DNA from: Mesorhabditis belari
Taxonomy: Eukaryota; Nematoda; Chromadorea; Rhabditida; Rhabditidae
Direction of reading: 5' to 3'
Assembly (NCBI GenBank): GCA_958450365.1
Contig: CAUEEP010000732.1
Coordinates: forward strand, 1,364,001 to 1,428,000
DNA length: 64,000 nt
Positions 23,601-34,639 of this stretch are shown here, in pieces. Below the pieces are notes generated by a model. That model was not told the DNA's origin. It worked only from the letters and a program-made list of their open reading frames with translations, and did no database searches. Made by a program: the position numbers and the translations under genes. Position 1 is the stretch's first letter. Each line of letters opens with the position of its first letter.

Positions 23601-26600
23601 TCTAAACATCTTATTTAGTATCAATCACTGGTATTTTACTGGATATTTTAAAGCATAAGCATTCATTTAACCCCAAAAACCCTTTTGAATCGAATTGAAT
23701 TCTTTTTGAGTCAAAAAACCCATGAGTACTCTTTTCCCCAGCCCACCTTTCTCAGCGTGGCTCTCATTTTCGGTTGTTGTTGCTCGTTGTACTTGAAGTA
23801 TTCTAAAAGCTTTGTAATAGATTGTAATAGAAGCTAAAAATGAATACCATTGTTCCTTTTTGCTCGAAGAATTCGATTCTCTGTGGTGAATTTGTGCTTT
23901 GTTTGAAGGTGGTTTGTTTGGATTTTTCTCTGATCTTTCTCTGATTTTCTTGTTTTCTGGAGATCTTTTACCGGTTCACCCTAAACAATTCTTCACTTTT
24001 AAAAGATTTCAAATTTGATTTAAAAAACAAATACCGTATTCTCTCTAATAGTAGTGTGCACTACTATTTTTTGAACCCCCTCCTGGACCACAATACTATT
24101 AGAGAGTGCACTACTACTAAAGAGTGCACTATTATTAGAGAGAATACGGTAATAGATTTAAATTTTGTACTTCTGTAAAAACCAAGAGAAACGGTGGATT
24201 TCTTTTGACCAACTCGCGCGCCGTTCGCATTTTGATGTCCTTTCGCCACATCTGAACAATTTTAGGTACTGTAGGGTATTGTAGAAGGATATTTTAGGGT
24301 GCTGTAGAAGGATACTGTAGAAAAGGGTACTGTAGCAGGGATACTGTAGCCAAGGGTACTTTAAGAATGCTGTAGAGAAGGATACTGTAGCCAAGGGTAC
24401 TTTAAGAATACTATAGAAAAGGATACTGTAGCCAGGGGTACTTTAAGAATGCTGTAGAGAAGGATACTGTAGCCAAGGGTACTTTAAGAATACTATAGAA
24501 AAGGATACTGTAGCCAGGGGTACTTAAGAAGCTGTAGAGAAGGAACGTAGCCAGGGGTACTAAGAATGCTGTAGAGAAGGAACGTAGCCAGGGGTACAAG
24601 GCTGTAGAGAAGGATACTGAGCCAGGGGACAGGCGTAGGAAGGATACGAGCCAAGGGCTAAGGCGAGAGAAGGATACTGTAGAGGGGTACTTTAGGCTGT
24701 AGAGAGGACGGCCAGGGGACAAGTGCTGTGGAAGGATACTGTAGCCAGGGGTACTTTGATGCTGTGAGAAGGATACTGTAGCCAAGGGTACTTTAAGAAT
24801 GCTGTAGAGAAGGATACTGTAGCCAGGGGTACTTTAAGAATGCTGTAGAGAAGGATACTGTAGCCAAGGGTACTTTAAGAATACTATAGAAAAGGATACT
24901 ATAACAAGTGCTAATAGTCAGCTTTTTATAGTCTTTTTAATAGCCGTAAAGCGATAACAATATCCAAATTACAGTTTTCGTTACCGTAATCGCAATCGAG
25001 CTTCCGTTGAGTGAGTGAAGTTGGGCAAAGGGAAGAGTCGCGTCCATGACTGCCGTTGTGCGCGTGGCCTCGATGTGCTAAAATTGAGAGTGAAAGGATT
25101 GTTTGGAAAAGTTTTCAAAACTATCTTCTTTGATTTCTACAATAGTTACCGTTAACAGATAAGGTCCTCGACAAAAATGGTGAGTACAAGCGACCGAGGC
25201 TCTCACCGACTTCGATCTTCTCCGAGAGCCATGTCGACCCGCTTGGGGCATATGGAAATGCAATTCAACTCGCATGATCTAAAAGTTGGTTTAAAGTTGA
25301 TTGGGTTAAAAAGTTCTTTAGATATTCTTTAGATATTCTTTAGATTTTCTTTAGATTTTCTTTAAATTTGCCTTAGATTGTTAAAAATCAATTCAAAATC
25401 AATCAAAATCAATCGTTGATATGTTAAAAATCAATTCCTAAACCTTTTCATCTGGTGAAACGACGGAAACATCGTAGAGAAGCGCTTCGTTTCCATTGGC
25501 TTTTCCTGAAATTAAACTCTAGCTTCTATTGATAAAAAATATTATATAGATATTTTCTAGTACATTAAATAGATATTCTAGTACATTTTCAATGAAATTA
25601 TGTTAGTTTTTGGCTTCAGGCTTCAATTTTTGATAACTAGAAGTTTTCAAAGCCTTTACATTTCAATTTGCATTTACAAAACCTTCCTTATTATCCTTAT
25701 TATTCCTTTCAAAGCCTCTGGATCTCTTTACAGATCAATTTTTATTGACTTACGGTACAATCCTAAGCATTACGATCCATTAAATTGAATATTTCAATTT
25801 GCATTAACAAAACCTTCCTTATTATCCTTATTATTCCTTATTTTCTTCATTCAAAAGCTCTTTCAATCACTGAGATGAGAAATAATGGAAAACATTTCCC
25901 CGATTTTCTTTTCCTCATCCACAAGATGATAATGTAAGGATGATAATGTAAAGATGATAATGTAAAGATGATAATGTAAAGATGATAATGCTGGTCATAA
26001 ACATTTCTCAGTGAAATCTCGATATACTTCCTTCTAAATGAGACAGAAAAGTGTGTTTGTGTCATCTCTTTGTCATCTGTTTGTGTCGGAACAATATTTC
26101 CCTCTAAAAGAGATAAGAACAACATTTCCCTCCAAAAGAGACAACTCGTTTCGGTCATTTTCCTTTTTCCATTGACAGCTGTCCATCGTGTAATGGTGTG
26201 TGTAGTTGGCCGAAATCTTTTCAGCTTTCCCCCCATTTTGATTCCCCAATCATTTAGAGGTGAACAGGTGAATTTCGGGTGAAGTTTTGTTTAGCTTAAG
26301 ACATAGTATTTCTATAAAAATCGTATCAAAAGTCTAGCGGTAAAGAAATTGTTAAAATTGGTAGCTTTTTCTCAATTTTCCTTAGTACTTTTAACAATTT
26401 CTTTGCTGTTAAACTTTTGAGAACATTTTTATAGAAGTATATAAATCTTAAACCAAAGCAAAAGCCAAATCAGACTTAAGCAAAACAAATCAAAAAGCCA
26501 AATATCAAACAAATCAAAATTTTAATTGATTGATTGATCTTCTCTTGGAATCTCAACCTTATCTTTGGATTAGCCGACTAGGAAAACTTTGGCTTTACTT

Positions 26601-27402
26601 TCTTGGCTGGGAATTTAGGGAAAATTAAGCAAAAGAAATAACTGGCTTAGCTCAGCCTTAGCTTGCTTGAGCTCATTGATACAAGCCAAAAAGCAATGCT
26701 AGAACTGACCAATTCTCGGCAAGAGTGCTCTCACAATATTCCCATCCGGATATTCGTCGGCTTGTTGAAGATCCTCGAAAACGGCCTCGATACGTCGCGA
26801 TAGATATGACGGAATTCGTGACATCATTGTTAAAGCTTTTTCTGGAAAATGATTATGAATGGCTTAGCAAAGAATTTAATGGCTTAACAAAGACTTTAAT
26901 GGCTAAACAAAGTACTTAATGGCTAAACAAAGACTTCAATGGCTAAACAAAGACTTTAATGGCTTAACAAAGACTTTAATGGCTTAACAAAGAGTTTAAT
27001 CGCTTAACAAAGAGTTTAATCGCTTAACAAAGCCTTTAATGGCTTAACAAAGATTGATATAACCAGGGATAGGCTAACCCTTATGGCTTTATGGCTAGCT
27101 TAAACTCGGGGAAATATTTTCCCGAGTTTAAGATCTGGATTGAATCTCTTAGGCTTGTCAATGAAAGAAGCTATTCATATGATTACAGTGTACACCATAA
27201 AATCTCTAGAACTCTAGCTAGCCTTAAACCTGTTTAAATCTAAAGCCAATGATGAACCTCTTTCCGGAATCGTTTCATATCCGAGTACTTTAGTGAGAGT
27301 CTTTGATAGGATTTCCTTTTCCTCATCCACGAGATCATAATGCAAAGAATAGACATTTAAAAATGTGCAGGCTAAGGCCAAAATGGCCCTAAACCATCTC
27401 AT
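20673..27402 (-). CDS. TGF-beta superfamily ligand
   Basis: Ten exons join in phase: 27402-27258, 26835-26710, 25505-25444, 25278-25150, 25077-24985, 24251-24171, 23791-23747, 23215-23060, 22958-22839, 20843-20673 (about 375 aa). It starts with a signal peptide (MRWFRAILALACTFLNVYS). A prodomain follows with the recognisable GNIVRALLPR and EALLYDVSVVSPDE, IMRVELHFHM blocks. The C-terminus is a cystine-knot domain: CGLSRRLISTASLGLDHVVL, then QCNGSC, then ICCAPSRLSPLILMFLDD, ending AENCECL-stop. That gives seven cysteines in the usual C, CxGxC, CC, CxC order. No clear RXXR furin site is seen; MRATLRK (exon 7) is nearest. Exon 8 adds an acidic, Gln-rich stretch of about 50 residues before the knot. 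As a secreted ligand it would act through type I/II receptor kinases. The exact C. elegans counterpart cannot be decided. Confidence 0.92.
21067..21347. mobile_element. Palindromic MITE with CTGTATTTCTTCGAATAGAA termini
   Basis: CTGTATTTCTTCGAATAGAA at the left pairs with TTCTATTCGAAGAAATACGG at the right, with TA on each side. The arms continue through AGACCGGGTAAAGAG and on to AGCTCTATAGCACTT. Its ends resemble families A-C. It lies in intron 9 of the TGF-beta gene and directly abuts the next element. Confidence 0.85.
21352..22344 (-). mobile_element. Tc1/mariner-type element, N-terminal transposase retained
   Basis: TIRs CAGGGTGACCAAGAATTACC and GGTAGTTCTTGATCACCCTG, TA on both sides, 993 bp. 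Minus-strand fragments encode the DNA-binding part of a transposase (ESSQSELSKRLNVPSSLVSR and MTQKMGLKRSSVNTIIKKKL). A remnant of the C-terminal part (WPPRSPDLNPLD-like) lies near 21715. The catalytic core between them is deleted. It is located in intron 9 of the TGF-beta gene. Confidence 0.85.
23333..23519. repeat. Dispersed repeat shared with synapsin intron 13
   Basis: The block from GATTGCTTTTCAAAGATCTC through AATCACTGAAATCGATTACA, and the block GCAAAACCTCTAACTTGTGC, both recur at 41239-41490, but in the opposite order. Part is also present inverted at 40749-40806. It lies in intron 7 of the TGF-beta gene. Confidence 0.75.
24034..24149. mobile_element. Family C MITE
   Basis: CCGTATTCTCTCTAATAGTA to TATTAGAGAGAATACGG, TA at both sides, 116 bp, with internal GAACCCCCTCCTGGACC. 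Related copies are at 30417 and 30893. It is inserted in intron 6 of the TGF-beta gene, 21 bp past the end of exon 6. Confidence 0.85.
24266..24905. repeat. Minisatellite of about 38-bp units
   Basis: Units resembling GGATACTGTAGCCAAGGGTA plus CTTTAAGAATGCTGTAGAGA repeat for about 640 bp. The central part is degenerate, with many small deletions. It fills most of intron 5 of the TGF-beta gene. The minus-strand open frames here are artefacts. Confidence 0.9.
25925..25990. repeat. 14-bp tandem repeat (GATGATAATGTAAA)
   Basis: About five units in intron 2 of the TGF-beta gene. The unit sequence is constant apart from one A/G change. Confidence 0.85.
26300..26455. repeat. Imperfect inverted repeat
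   Basis: GTATTTCTATAAAAATCGTATCAAAAGT...AAAGAAATTGTTAAAA pairs with TTTTAACAATTTCTTT...ACTTTTGAGAACATTTTTAT. It lies in intron 2 of the TGF-beta gene. No terminal motif is clear. Confidence 0.65.
26866..27050. repeat. 18-bp tandem repeat (AATGGCTTAACAAAGACTTT)
   Basis: About ten units with G/C and T/C variants lie in intron 1 of the TGF-beta gene, just before exon 2 in minus-strand terms. Confidence 0.85.
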
Positions 27403-28127
27403 TTTCAAGAAATTGACAGATTGTGATTCTCTGAAACTTTGATTGATTTAAAAAAGCAAAAAAATGATGAGAAAGATGAGAAAACATTAAAGAAAAAGTT
27501 TTGCAAATAAAATTCTAATGGAATCAATATTCCTAGATTAGTACATTCCCATCAAATCAGTCTCATTCATGGAGAGCCCATAATTTAGCCCATAACGCAA
27601 CAAGCTCTCTTTACCCCCCTTTTCCCCACTTTTTTTTCGTTATTTGTGTGAGAGGCCGTTATCAGATCGGAATCGGCAAAAAAAATGGCAAAACCGCCTC
27701 TTCATGGGTCATCAATGGGTCACTCACAAATGAGAAATGAGAGGAGAAAGTGTAGGAGTTCCTGGCTTTTCTCGATAATCTTTTAGTTCTGAATCGATAA
27801 TATTCTATAATATCGATAATCTTCTATTTTCAGAAACTCAAATGAAACATTGAAAATAAAACATGGAATTCTTCTAAGCAAGAACTTTAGATAAGAACTT
27901 CTTTTGATTTGATTGGATGATTGGAAGTCAAAGAAATAAAGCATGGAAGCCAATTTGATCAAATTCTATCTTGTTTTATTTTTATTCTATTTGATCAAAT
28001 CTTGTTCTTGAAATCAAGTGAAGTCTTTTTTTTATTATTTTTAAATAAATGAATAGGTTTACAAGATTAAAAGTGAAAAATAAGAAGTAGTTGTTTTAAC
28101 TTTTGTTCTCTAAACGTTAGAAGTTAA
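27403..28127. other. 5' flank of the TGF-beta gene
   Basis: AT-rich DNA that should contain the TGF-beta promoter. GAGAGGCCGTTATCAG near 27650 loosely resembles GAGGCCATAACGGG near 9957. No other feature is seen. Confidence 0.35.
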
Positions 28128-28315
28128 GTTCTCTAAAAAGTTCTCTAAAGAGTTCTCTAAAGAATTCTCTAAAGAGTTCTCTAAAGAGTTCTCTAAAGAA
28201 TTCTCTAAAAAGCTCTCTAAAAAGCTCTCTAAAAAGCTCTCTAAAGAGTTCTCTAAAGAATTCTCTAAAGAATTCTCTAAAGAATTCTCTAACGAATTCT
28301 CTAAAGAAGCTGAAA
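28128..28315. repeat. 12-bp minisatellite (TTCTCTAAAGAA/G)
   Basis: About 15 units of TTCTCTAAAGAG or TTCTCTAAAGAA, with CTCTCTAAAAAG variants in the middle. It generates repetitive open frames on the minus strand that are not genes. Confidence 0.9.
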
Positions 28316-29040
28316 AACAATCTAGCTCCAATCCAAAGTTGGCTAAAATCAATCTTTAATTCAAACTCATCAAGAAGTTTCATTCTTTTCCAATCTTAAC
28401 TTTAGAATGCAAATGAAAACAGGTGAAGCGTGAAAGGCAAAATCGGAAAGGATTAAGGTGTTCTGGGAGTAAATGAATGGTCAATCTGTGTGTGGAGATG
28501 AAGTGGATGTTCTCGGATTTCCCTGTCAATTTCAGGAGAGAAAAAGGAGGCAAGGTCAAGTAGATTTCATATAAAATGAAAGCATTTTGACCATAAAGTG
28601 TTCCTAGTTTTATTTTAGTTTATTAAGAAAGACAAAACAATTCATAAGAAAGATAAAAAATCTTATTTCCACTGGCATATTTCTTAAAAATTGGCAAACC
28701 ATAGAACCCTTTGGGATAAGGTATGAAAATGGGATTCGAGAAAGGATTCTTTTTGAGTAAAAAGAAAGAATCACATTTAGATGAGCTGGAAAAGAGGATT
28801 TACCAGAGGATGCCAGAAGGATGCCAGAATGATGCCAGAGGATGCCAGAGGATGCCAGAAGATGCTTTTTTGAAGTGATTTGTACTCTCTGAGACTTCAA
28901 AAAAGCATCAATAAATAAAAACCAGCGAATTAGTCCTTCATTTCTTTCAAGAATGTCATTGAAATCGATTCAAGCAATTTGCTGAATAATTTAAAGAAAA
29001 CGGGCTAAAGGAGTGCAAAGAGAGATGAGATAACAATTGA
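28316..29040. other. Intergenic, no gene seen
   Basis: It includes a short GATGCCAGAG tandem repeat near 28805-28860. No exon with both splice sites and continuing phase was found. Confidence 0.4.
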
Positions 29041-29044
29041 AACT

Positions 29045-29130
29045 AACGCACAGCTTCGTGGAAACGCACAGCTTCGTGGAAACGCACAGCTTCGTGGAAA
29101 CGCACAGCTTCGTGGAAACGCACAGCTTCT
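29045..29130. repeat. 18-bp tandem repeat (AACGCACAGCTTCGTGGA)
   Basis: Five near-perfect copies of AACGCACAGCTTCGTGGA; the last one diverges. Confidence 0.9.
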
Positions 29131-29261
29131 TGTGCACTAGCTGGGACATGGTTTTTAAAACGTATCAACTTTCAAAGCTAATCTTGACTTTAGTTTATCC
29201 AATCTAGCCAACCCCCCCGAAACGCGGGTTTTTGTGGCTGAATATCTTGTGGATGCTCTAG

Positions 29262-29578
29262 GTCATCATGGCGCAGTTGGGAGCGCGCTTGTCTCCAACT
29301 CACGCGATCGGGGTTCGACGCCCTGCAGTGCCGCTCAGTTTCTGTTTTTTAATATTTTTATTTTAAATAACATAACTATCTACATTCTAAGGCTTTCTAA
29401 AGAAGTTTTAGCTTTATTGTTCAAAACAAGGACGAGAAAAAGCTCGTACAGACGGATAGACGGGCAGACGGATAGACAGACAGACGGATAGACAGACAGA
29501 CGGACAAACAGACCGACAAACAGACGGACAGACAGACGGACAGACACTGTTATATATATATATATATATATAGTAGAT
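29262..29578 (+). mobile_element. tRNA-derived SINE-like element
   Basis: The head has box A-like TGGCGCAGTTGGGAGCGCGC and box B-like GGGGTTCGACGCCC. The body includes TCTAAAGAAGTTTTAGCTTT. The tail is GACAGACACTG followed by an AT run and TAGTAG. Body and tail are shared with 39107-39230, and the tail with 7800-7850 and 31880-31905. The GACAGACGGATA tandem at 29450-29545 sits inside it. Confidence 0.65.
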
Positions 29579-30416
29579 CATTTCGTCTAATTTGAAAGAT
29601 AGATATTGAATAAAAATAGGCAAGTTTACGGTAGTTCGTCAAAACTTTGGAAATCTTAGAAAACTTGGAAGCAAATTGATATATTGGATAAATTAACGAC
29701 AAGGTTACGATAGGGTTTCGATTTGAAACATTTTAGAAAACGGATTACTTGAAATTACTTGAAAGGAAAGCATTCGTGTATTGCTAACTATAGCTGCTTG
29801 ACTATGCTAACTATAGCTAGACTTTGAAGCCAGTCAAGCAATGTCACATAGCAGATTCCTCATCTTTTCCCCCTTCTCACAATCGTTTCCTCATTTATCA
29901 CCAAAAGATGACAACGTCCGCCTATCTTTTTTCTTTCTCAAGAAGCGTTCTGAAGTCCCTATAGTCGTCAGGGGACAAATTTTCCTTCATTTTATCTTTT
30001 CCCGGGAAATTTTGACGACCATAAATAAGCAAAAAGCTGTGCCAAGGTTTTAGGAATTGATGGAATGGAAAGATTATCGAAGATTTGCCCAGCAATCTAA
30101 CTTTTAGCTTAAATTTCTTAGTGTTTAGCTGTCTAATTTAGATATTTTTATTATCATTAGATGCGGCAAGTCTTTCTCTATCGATTGGGACAAAAACTCT
30201 TTAAATTGACGAGCCCAACACCAAGAAATTTGAGTTTAAAGTTGGACTGCCAATGCCAATTGCCAATGGCAATGGCGCGTCTCAAATGTCGAAAAATCGT
30301 ATGAAAATGCCACAAATAGTCTCATCTACAAGTACAAAATTGATTTGATATCTAGTGAATCTTATGGAGTTGAACAAATTGATTCTTAATATGTTAAAGA
30401 TAAGAAAATTGAAAGA

Positions 30417-30522
30417 TACCGAATTCTCTCTAATAATAGTGCACTCTTTAACAGTAGTGCACTCTCTAATAGTATTGCGGTCCGAGAGGGGGTTGAAAAA
30501 ATAGTAGTGCACCCACGAAAAT
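30417..30522. mobile_element. Family C MITE, degraded
   Basis: It starts CCGAATTCTCTCTAATAATA and carries GCGGTCCGAGAGGGGGTTGA in the middle. The right end is decayed after AATAGTAGTGCACC. Confidence 0.75.
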
Positions 30523-30892
30523 TTGAATTTCTGTTTGCTTCTTTTTCATCTAAACCTTTTTGACTTTATGTGACATTCTAAAGCTATTCTAAAGCTACCG
30601 TTTATGTGACATTCTAAAGCTATTCAAGCAAGCAAAAGTGAGGCTTTTTTTTATTCATTTATTAACTATTCTTCACATGAAAAAGTTAGCAAAAAATCTA
30701 AAAAATCTAAAATTGTTGTGCAAAGGGCAAAAACATCTTTTTGTTGTTTGTCAACACACAATTGTCAACAATTGTCAACCCGCCAGCCCACAACTGTATG
30801 TCAAAAGGAGCCAAAGGAGTACGTGAAAGAGTTGCAAGAATTTTTGGAACAAATCTTATATCTGTCTTACTTTGATAAATGATAAAACTCTT

Positions 30893-30981
30893 TAATAGTA
30901 GTGCACTCTCTAATAATATTGCGGTCCAGGAGGGGGTTCAAAAAAATAGTAGTGCGCACTACTATTAGAGAGAATACGGTA
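30893..30981. mobile_element. Family C MITE, left-truncated
   Basis: CTTTAATAGTAGTGCACTCT through GCGGTCCAGGAGGGGGTTCA to TATTAGAGAGAATACGG then TA. It is about 400 bp from the copy at 30417. Confidence 0.75.
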
Positions 30982-31779
30982 TTTGATTAACAAGTTTATG
31001 AGAGTGAAAAAAGAAATGGCTTTTGAAGGTAGAAAAAGATGACTCTGAACAGTTGAAAACATTGATTCTTAATTCTTAATATGTTAAAGATAGTAAAATA
31101 GATATTTCAAACGAAAAAGTGATAAAATTGCATTAAATAGTCAAAATTTAAATTCTAATTTCATTTTAATTGGCAAGTTAACATCTTTAGCTAAATCTCA
31201 TCCAGAGAAAATGGTTCTTTCAAGAAAACGATTCTTTCTTTTGGACGCAAGCTTGCTTTCTACAATCTTTACCATATCATTGTACTTAGAAATTTTGATT
31301 GAAGCAAAAAAAAAGATGGAAGCTACACCTCTAAAACAGACCGTACAGTTTAGAAAAGGCGGTAAATGGGGGCGAAAGAGCACCTGAAGGGGATGGGGCA
31401 ATCATTTATGCTGTGTTTTGGGTGAGAGTCACGGTGTAATTATGGACTGTGGAGAAGAAAGGATTGCAATTAGCTCTCTTTTCCTCTACCTGTCCCATCT
31501 TTCATCTTTATTTTCATCAAGGAGTCGCCGTTTATCTACTCTCATCAAAAATGTCTTTATTTGGGGAGAAAAGACGGGTGCGGGATAGTTGGGAGAACAA
31601 TGAGGATTTCGAGTCGCCTGGATAAGTACGGTAGACTTTTTGATCATCTAGACACTACAGTACTCTGAAATCTGATTGATTCAGAGTCAGCTCAAAGCTT
31701 CGGGGTATTATGATGGTTACCAGTCGAAACGCTCGTCTAAGTCGTCTAAGAGCGGGTTTTTCTGGTCAGATCTCTGCAC
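30982..31779. other. Intergenic, no gene seen
   Basis: AT-rich with a purine-rich stretch near 31560-31620. Short open frames lack splice support. Confidence 0.4.
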
Positions 31780-31905
31780 ATAGAGCAGTCGGGAGCGCGC
31801 TTGTCTACGGAACCGGAACCGACCCACGCGAGCCGAGTTCGACCCTTCCTAGTGCCACTAGATCTTGGCAAGGACAGCCACTGACCTTTTTATATATAGT
31901 AGGTT
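31780..31905 (+). mobile_element. tRNA-derived SINE-like element, short copy
   Basis: Head AGAGCAGTCGGGAGCGCGCT and CGAGTTCGACCC resemble boxes A and B. A 15-bp insertion separates the arms. The tail CCACTGACCTTTTTATATAT plus AGTAG matches the tail of the copy at 29262. Confidence 0.55.
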
Positions 31906-33035
31906 GGAGGATAGCACCATGAAATTTTCTTGTTGATAAAAGTCATTGAGTAACTGGAGATCAGAGTTTAGAGTAATTGCAGCTAATTAAAAGATGACTT
32001 TTGACTTCCCCAACCCTTGAGTCTTCAGAAAACCAATTAACATACGGTAAGAAAAGAATATCAAAGCAATAAATGCAAAAAAAGAGCTTCAGAAGTTAAC
32101 TGCTGCATAAAGATAGCTGGAAAATTGAGCTATGCTAGAGATATTCAGTGATAGAATGGCTCTGATCAGTTGCTATGATTTTTTTTCTCAGTTTCTTTAA
32201 CTATAAACAATGGTTAAAAGTATTGAGAACTAATTAAAGCTAAAGATTAAGCCATCAAAACATTTGCTGGACTAAAAAAGTCAACAATTCTAGGCATTTT
32301 ATTTTTAAAAACGAATCCAAAACCAGATTGGAATGATAAGGATCTCAAATCTCACACCGGAAACGCCTATTTGCATGTGGGTAGAGGATCTAAACGGAAA
32401 GAGACATTCAATCGGATATAAGAGAAGGATGTCCTTGGAGTCATTGACATTGGAATAACATTGACACCTGTTGCAATAACCCGGGAAAGCACCCAGGGAC
32501 ACGGGGGAAACGATGGATGGGAGAGAGTGGGGAAAGGGGGGATTGAGTGGATTGAGTGGAGATCAAAGTGGGGGGGATACTGAGATGGAATGGACTCGGC
32601 TGAATGGACACAAGCTTGTCCCCGATGGCCATTCCCATCGATCATTGTATCATCAGTTCCACAATTTTGTCTCTAAAACAAATCTTTAAGTCCTGACTTT
32701 TTGCGATGAAATCAATAGAGTTGACTAAAGGCAAAACTGCAGAAATGGTCTAGAATTGAACTAAGAACTTTTATCTCAATCAATAGATAGTTTGTAAACA
32801 AGAAAAGAATATAAAATTTTTCTTTTTCGTAGTGAAAATGGAAGCATACCCTTTCTGATACATCAACTTGTTCATTGTATTCATGTGGCGTTTACCGTAA
32901 ATTAATAAGCGCTACAGTATCCATTGGTATCATACATTAGATAGAGAACATTCTATAAGAGATAGAACATTCTATAAAGCAGTCAGACCTACAATAGATT
33001 TGAGCGAGTTAGCGGAAGGACTGACTAGAGAACGT
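31906..33035. other. Intergenic, no gene seen
   Basis: A GC-richer stretch at about 32480-32640 contains G-runs (GGGGAAAGGGGGG). Open frames there on the minus strand have no splice-consistent neighbours, so I do not call a gene. Confidence 0.35.
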
Positions 33036-33232
33036 TGCAGGTGCTAGCCAACTAGCGACGTGGTGGTGTATTCCCAAAGCTCTCAACTACGAGTCAAAAG
33101 CACTCTGGTTCGATCCCCTTCTCAACCAATGGCCTGGCCGAGGAGGGGATCGAACCAGGGTGCTTTGGAGCCATAGTCGACAACTTTGGACCTATAGTCG
33201 ACAACTTTGGCGATGCACCACGACGCTAATTG
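33036..33232. repeat. Head-to-head pair of tRNA-like sequences
   Basis: The left part has GCGACGTGGTGGTGTATTCC and CTGGTTCGATCCCCT. The right part is its inverse, AGGGGATCGAACCAGGGTGC through GATGCACCACGACGC. A duplicated CATAGTCGACAACTTTGGA unit lies in the right arm. The two arms could fold on each other over about 80 bp. Confidence 0.65.
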
Positions 33233-34639
33233 GCCTCGTTGCGAAAAATGAACTCAAATAAGGAGGCCTAAAGCTTGTAATTCCGATATATTACAGGTCT
33301 CAAGGACAAAAAATGAAAACGGATTCGGAATCAGCGTAGTCGATTCTATAAAATGGAGTTGATCACGCGCTAGTGAGGCACTCTTTAGAGCAATCAGCTT
33401 TCAGAAAAGTTTGCAAGTATTTAGAGAAGCAATTTTAACGTTTAGAACAAACGGTTCACTTCATCAGTTGTGTGTACCAAAAAGTGTGGGTTTTATAAAG
33501 TGTTCCAGGTCCAATCCAGCCCAATTATTAACGATTACTGAATTATTTATGATGGTGATTGTTCATAACTCGGAAGGGTTTAAGCGTTGAAATGTTTCCA
33601 ATTCTTATATAATTTTTAAATTCAGCTTAGCTTTGAAAAAGCAAACTTTTGCGCAATTTGTTCAGCTTCGTAGTGTAAAAAGACTCAAATCAGTTATTCA
33701 GGCAGAAGGAAGAAAGTTGCGGGTTTCAAAAAAACGAAACCAACTCTACTTGGAAGGATTTTCTTTTTTTTAATTTTGTACATTGACATTTTGTACATTG
33801 ACATTTTGTACATTAACAAACAACAACAACAACAATTAACATTAACAAACAACAACAATACAAAAGCTATTAAGATTTGTAAGCAGTTTTTTTGTTTTTA
33901 ATCAATTTGTTACTTGTTTAAATCAAATTCATTTCTCCGATTTTCTCGTTATTCACATTTGGCATCTCATTTTTCCAATCCAACACCAATTTTTGGTGTT
34001 TTTGAAGGAGCTGAAAAGTGGAAAAACGAGCAAATGAGGGGTTAATATTGGTCGTCATTTCCCCATTTTGTTTTTCTCCAGAAGAGCGCTGGTTCAATTT
34101 TAGAAAAAGCCGTATGTTGTGCGTTCTCTCATGGGAATTCCCCCTTCAGTGAGTGCCTTCAGCGAGTGAAAAAGAAAAGGCAAAATAACCTTAAAAGAGC
34201 AAAGAATAACTCAAAAACTCTAAGAATTTGCTGAAAATTGTTAAAATTTTCGATGCACAAGGCTTTCTTTTTTCATTTTGATTGAAGAGCGAATTTTCTC
34301 GGGGCAAATTGATGTCTTGCGTGGGATTTTTCCATTAATCATTAATCAGCTCTTGATATATTCGAGAAAATTTGTCAGTAAGTCTGGAATTTTCATCACT
34401 TTTTGCAAGCAATCCACTATTGAGTGAACTTTGTATCATTTGTTTTGTTTTGAAGTTCAGAGCCGATGGCTAGTAGTAGAGTATTTGAGAGATCCGATTG
34501 AAGAAGTATCTTCTTCGAAAGCCGACTTGAGCATTGTCATTCTTTGAACTCAAAGTTTCTCATTCAAAAACTTTTTATAATCTATGATACGATTTTGCAG
34601 CTGTTAATATAAATTGTGTTCCTAATTTGAAAAGAATTT
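33233..34639. other. Intergenic upstream of synapsin, no gene seen
   Basis: It contains TTGTACATTGACATT repeats and an ACAACAACA repeat near 33775-33860. No exon is supported. Confidence 0.4.

Noticed and set aside
24158..24785. 124-aa minus-strand open frame
   Set aside because: It is a translation of the ~38-bp minisatellite in TGF-beta intron 5.
25847..26236. 129-aa minus-strand open frame
   Set aside because: It lies within intron 2 of the TGF-beta gene. Exons 2 and 3 join directly in phase and the open frame has no family resemblance.
28110..28383. Two repetitive minus-strand open frames (Leu-Glu-Asn and Phe-Arg-Glu repeats)
   Set aside because: They come from the 12-bp TTCTCTAAAGAA array.
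29045..29130. Regular short direct repeats that could suggest a CRISPR array
   Set aside because: The units are contiguous with no unique spacers, and the genome is eukaryotic.
29414..29623. Cys-Pro-Ser-Val-rich minus-strand open frame
   Set aside because: It is a reading of the GACAGACGGATA tandem inside a SINE-like element.
32305..32645. Minus-strand open frames in a GC-richer stretch
   Set aside because: There are no convincing splice partners, no family match and compositional bias; I kept it as intergenic.
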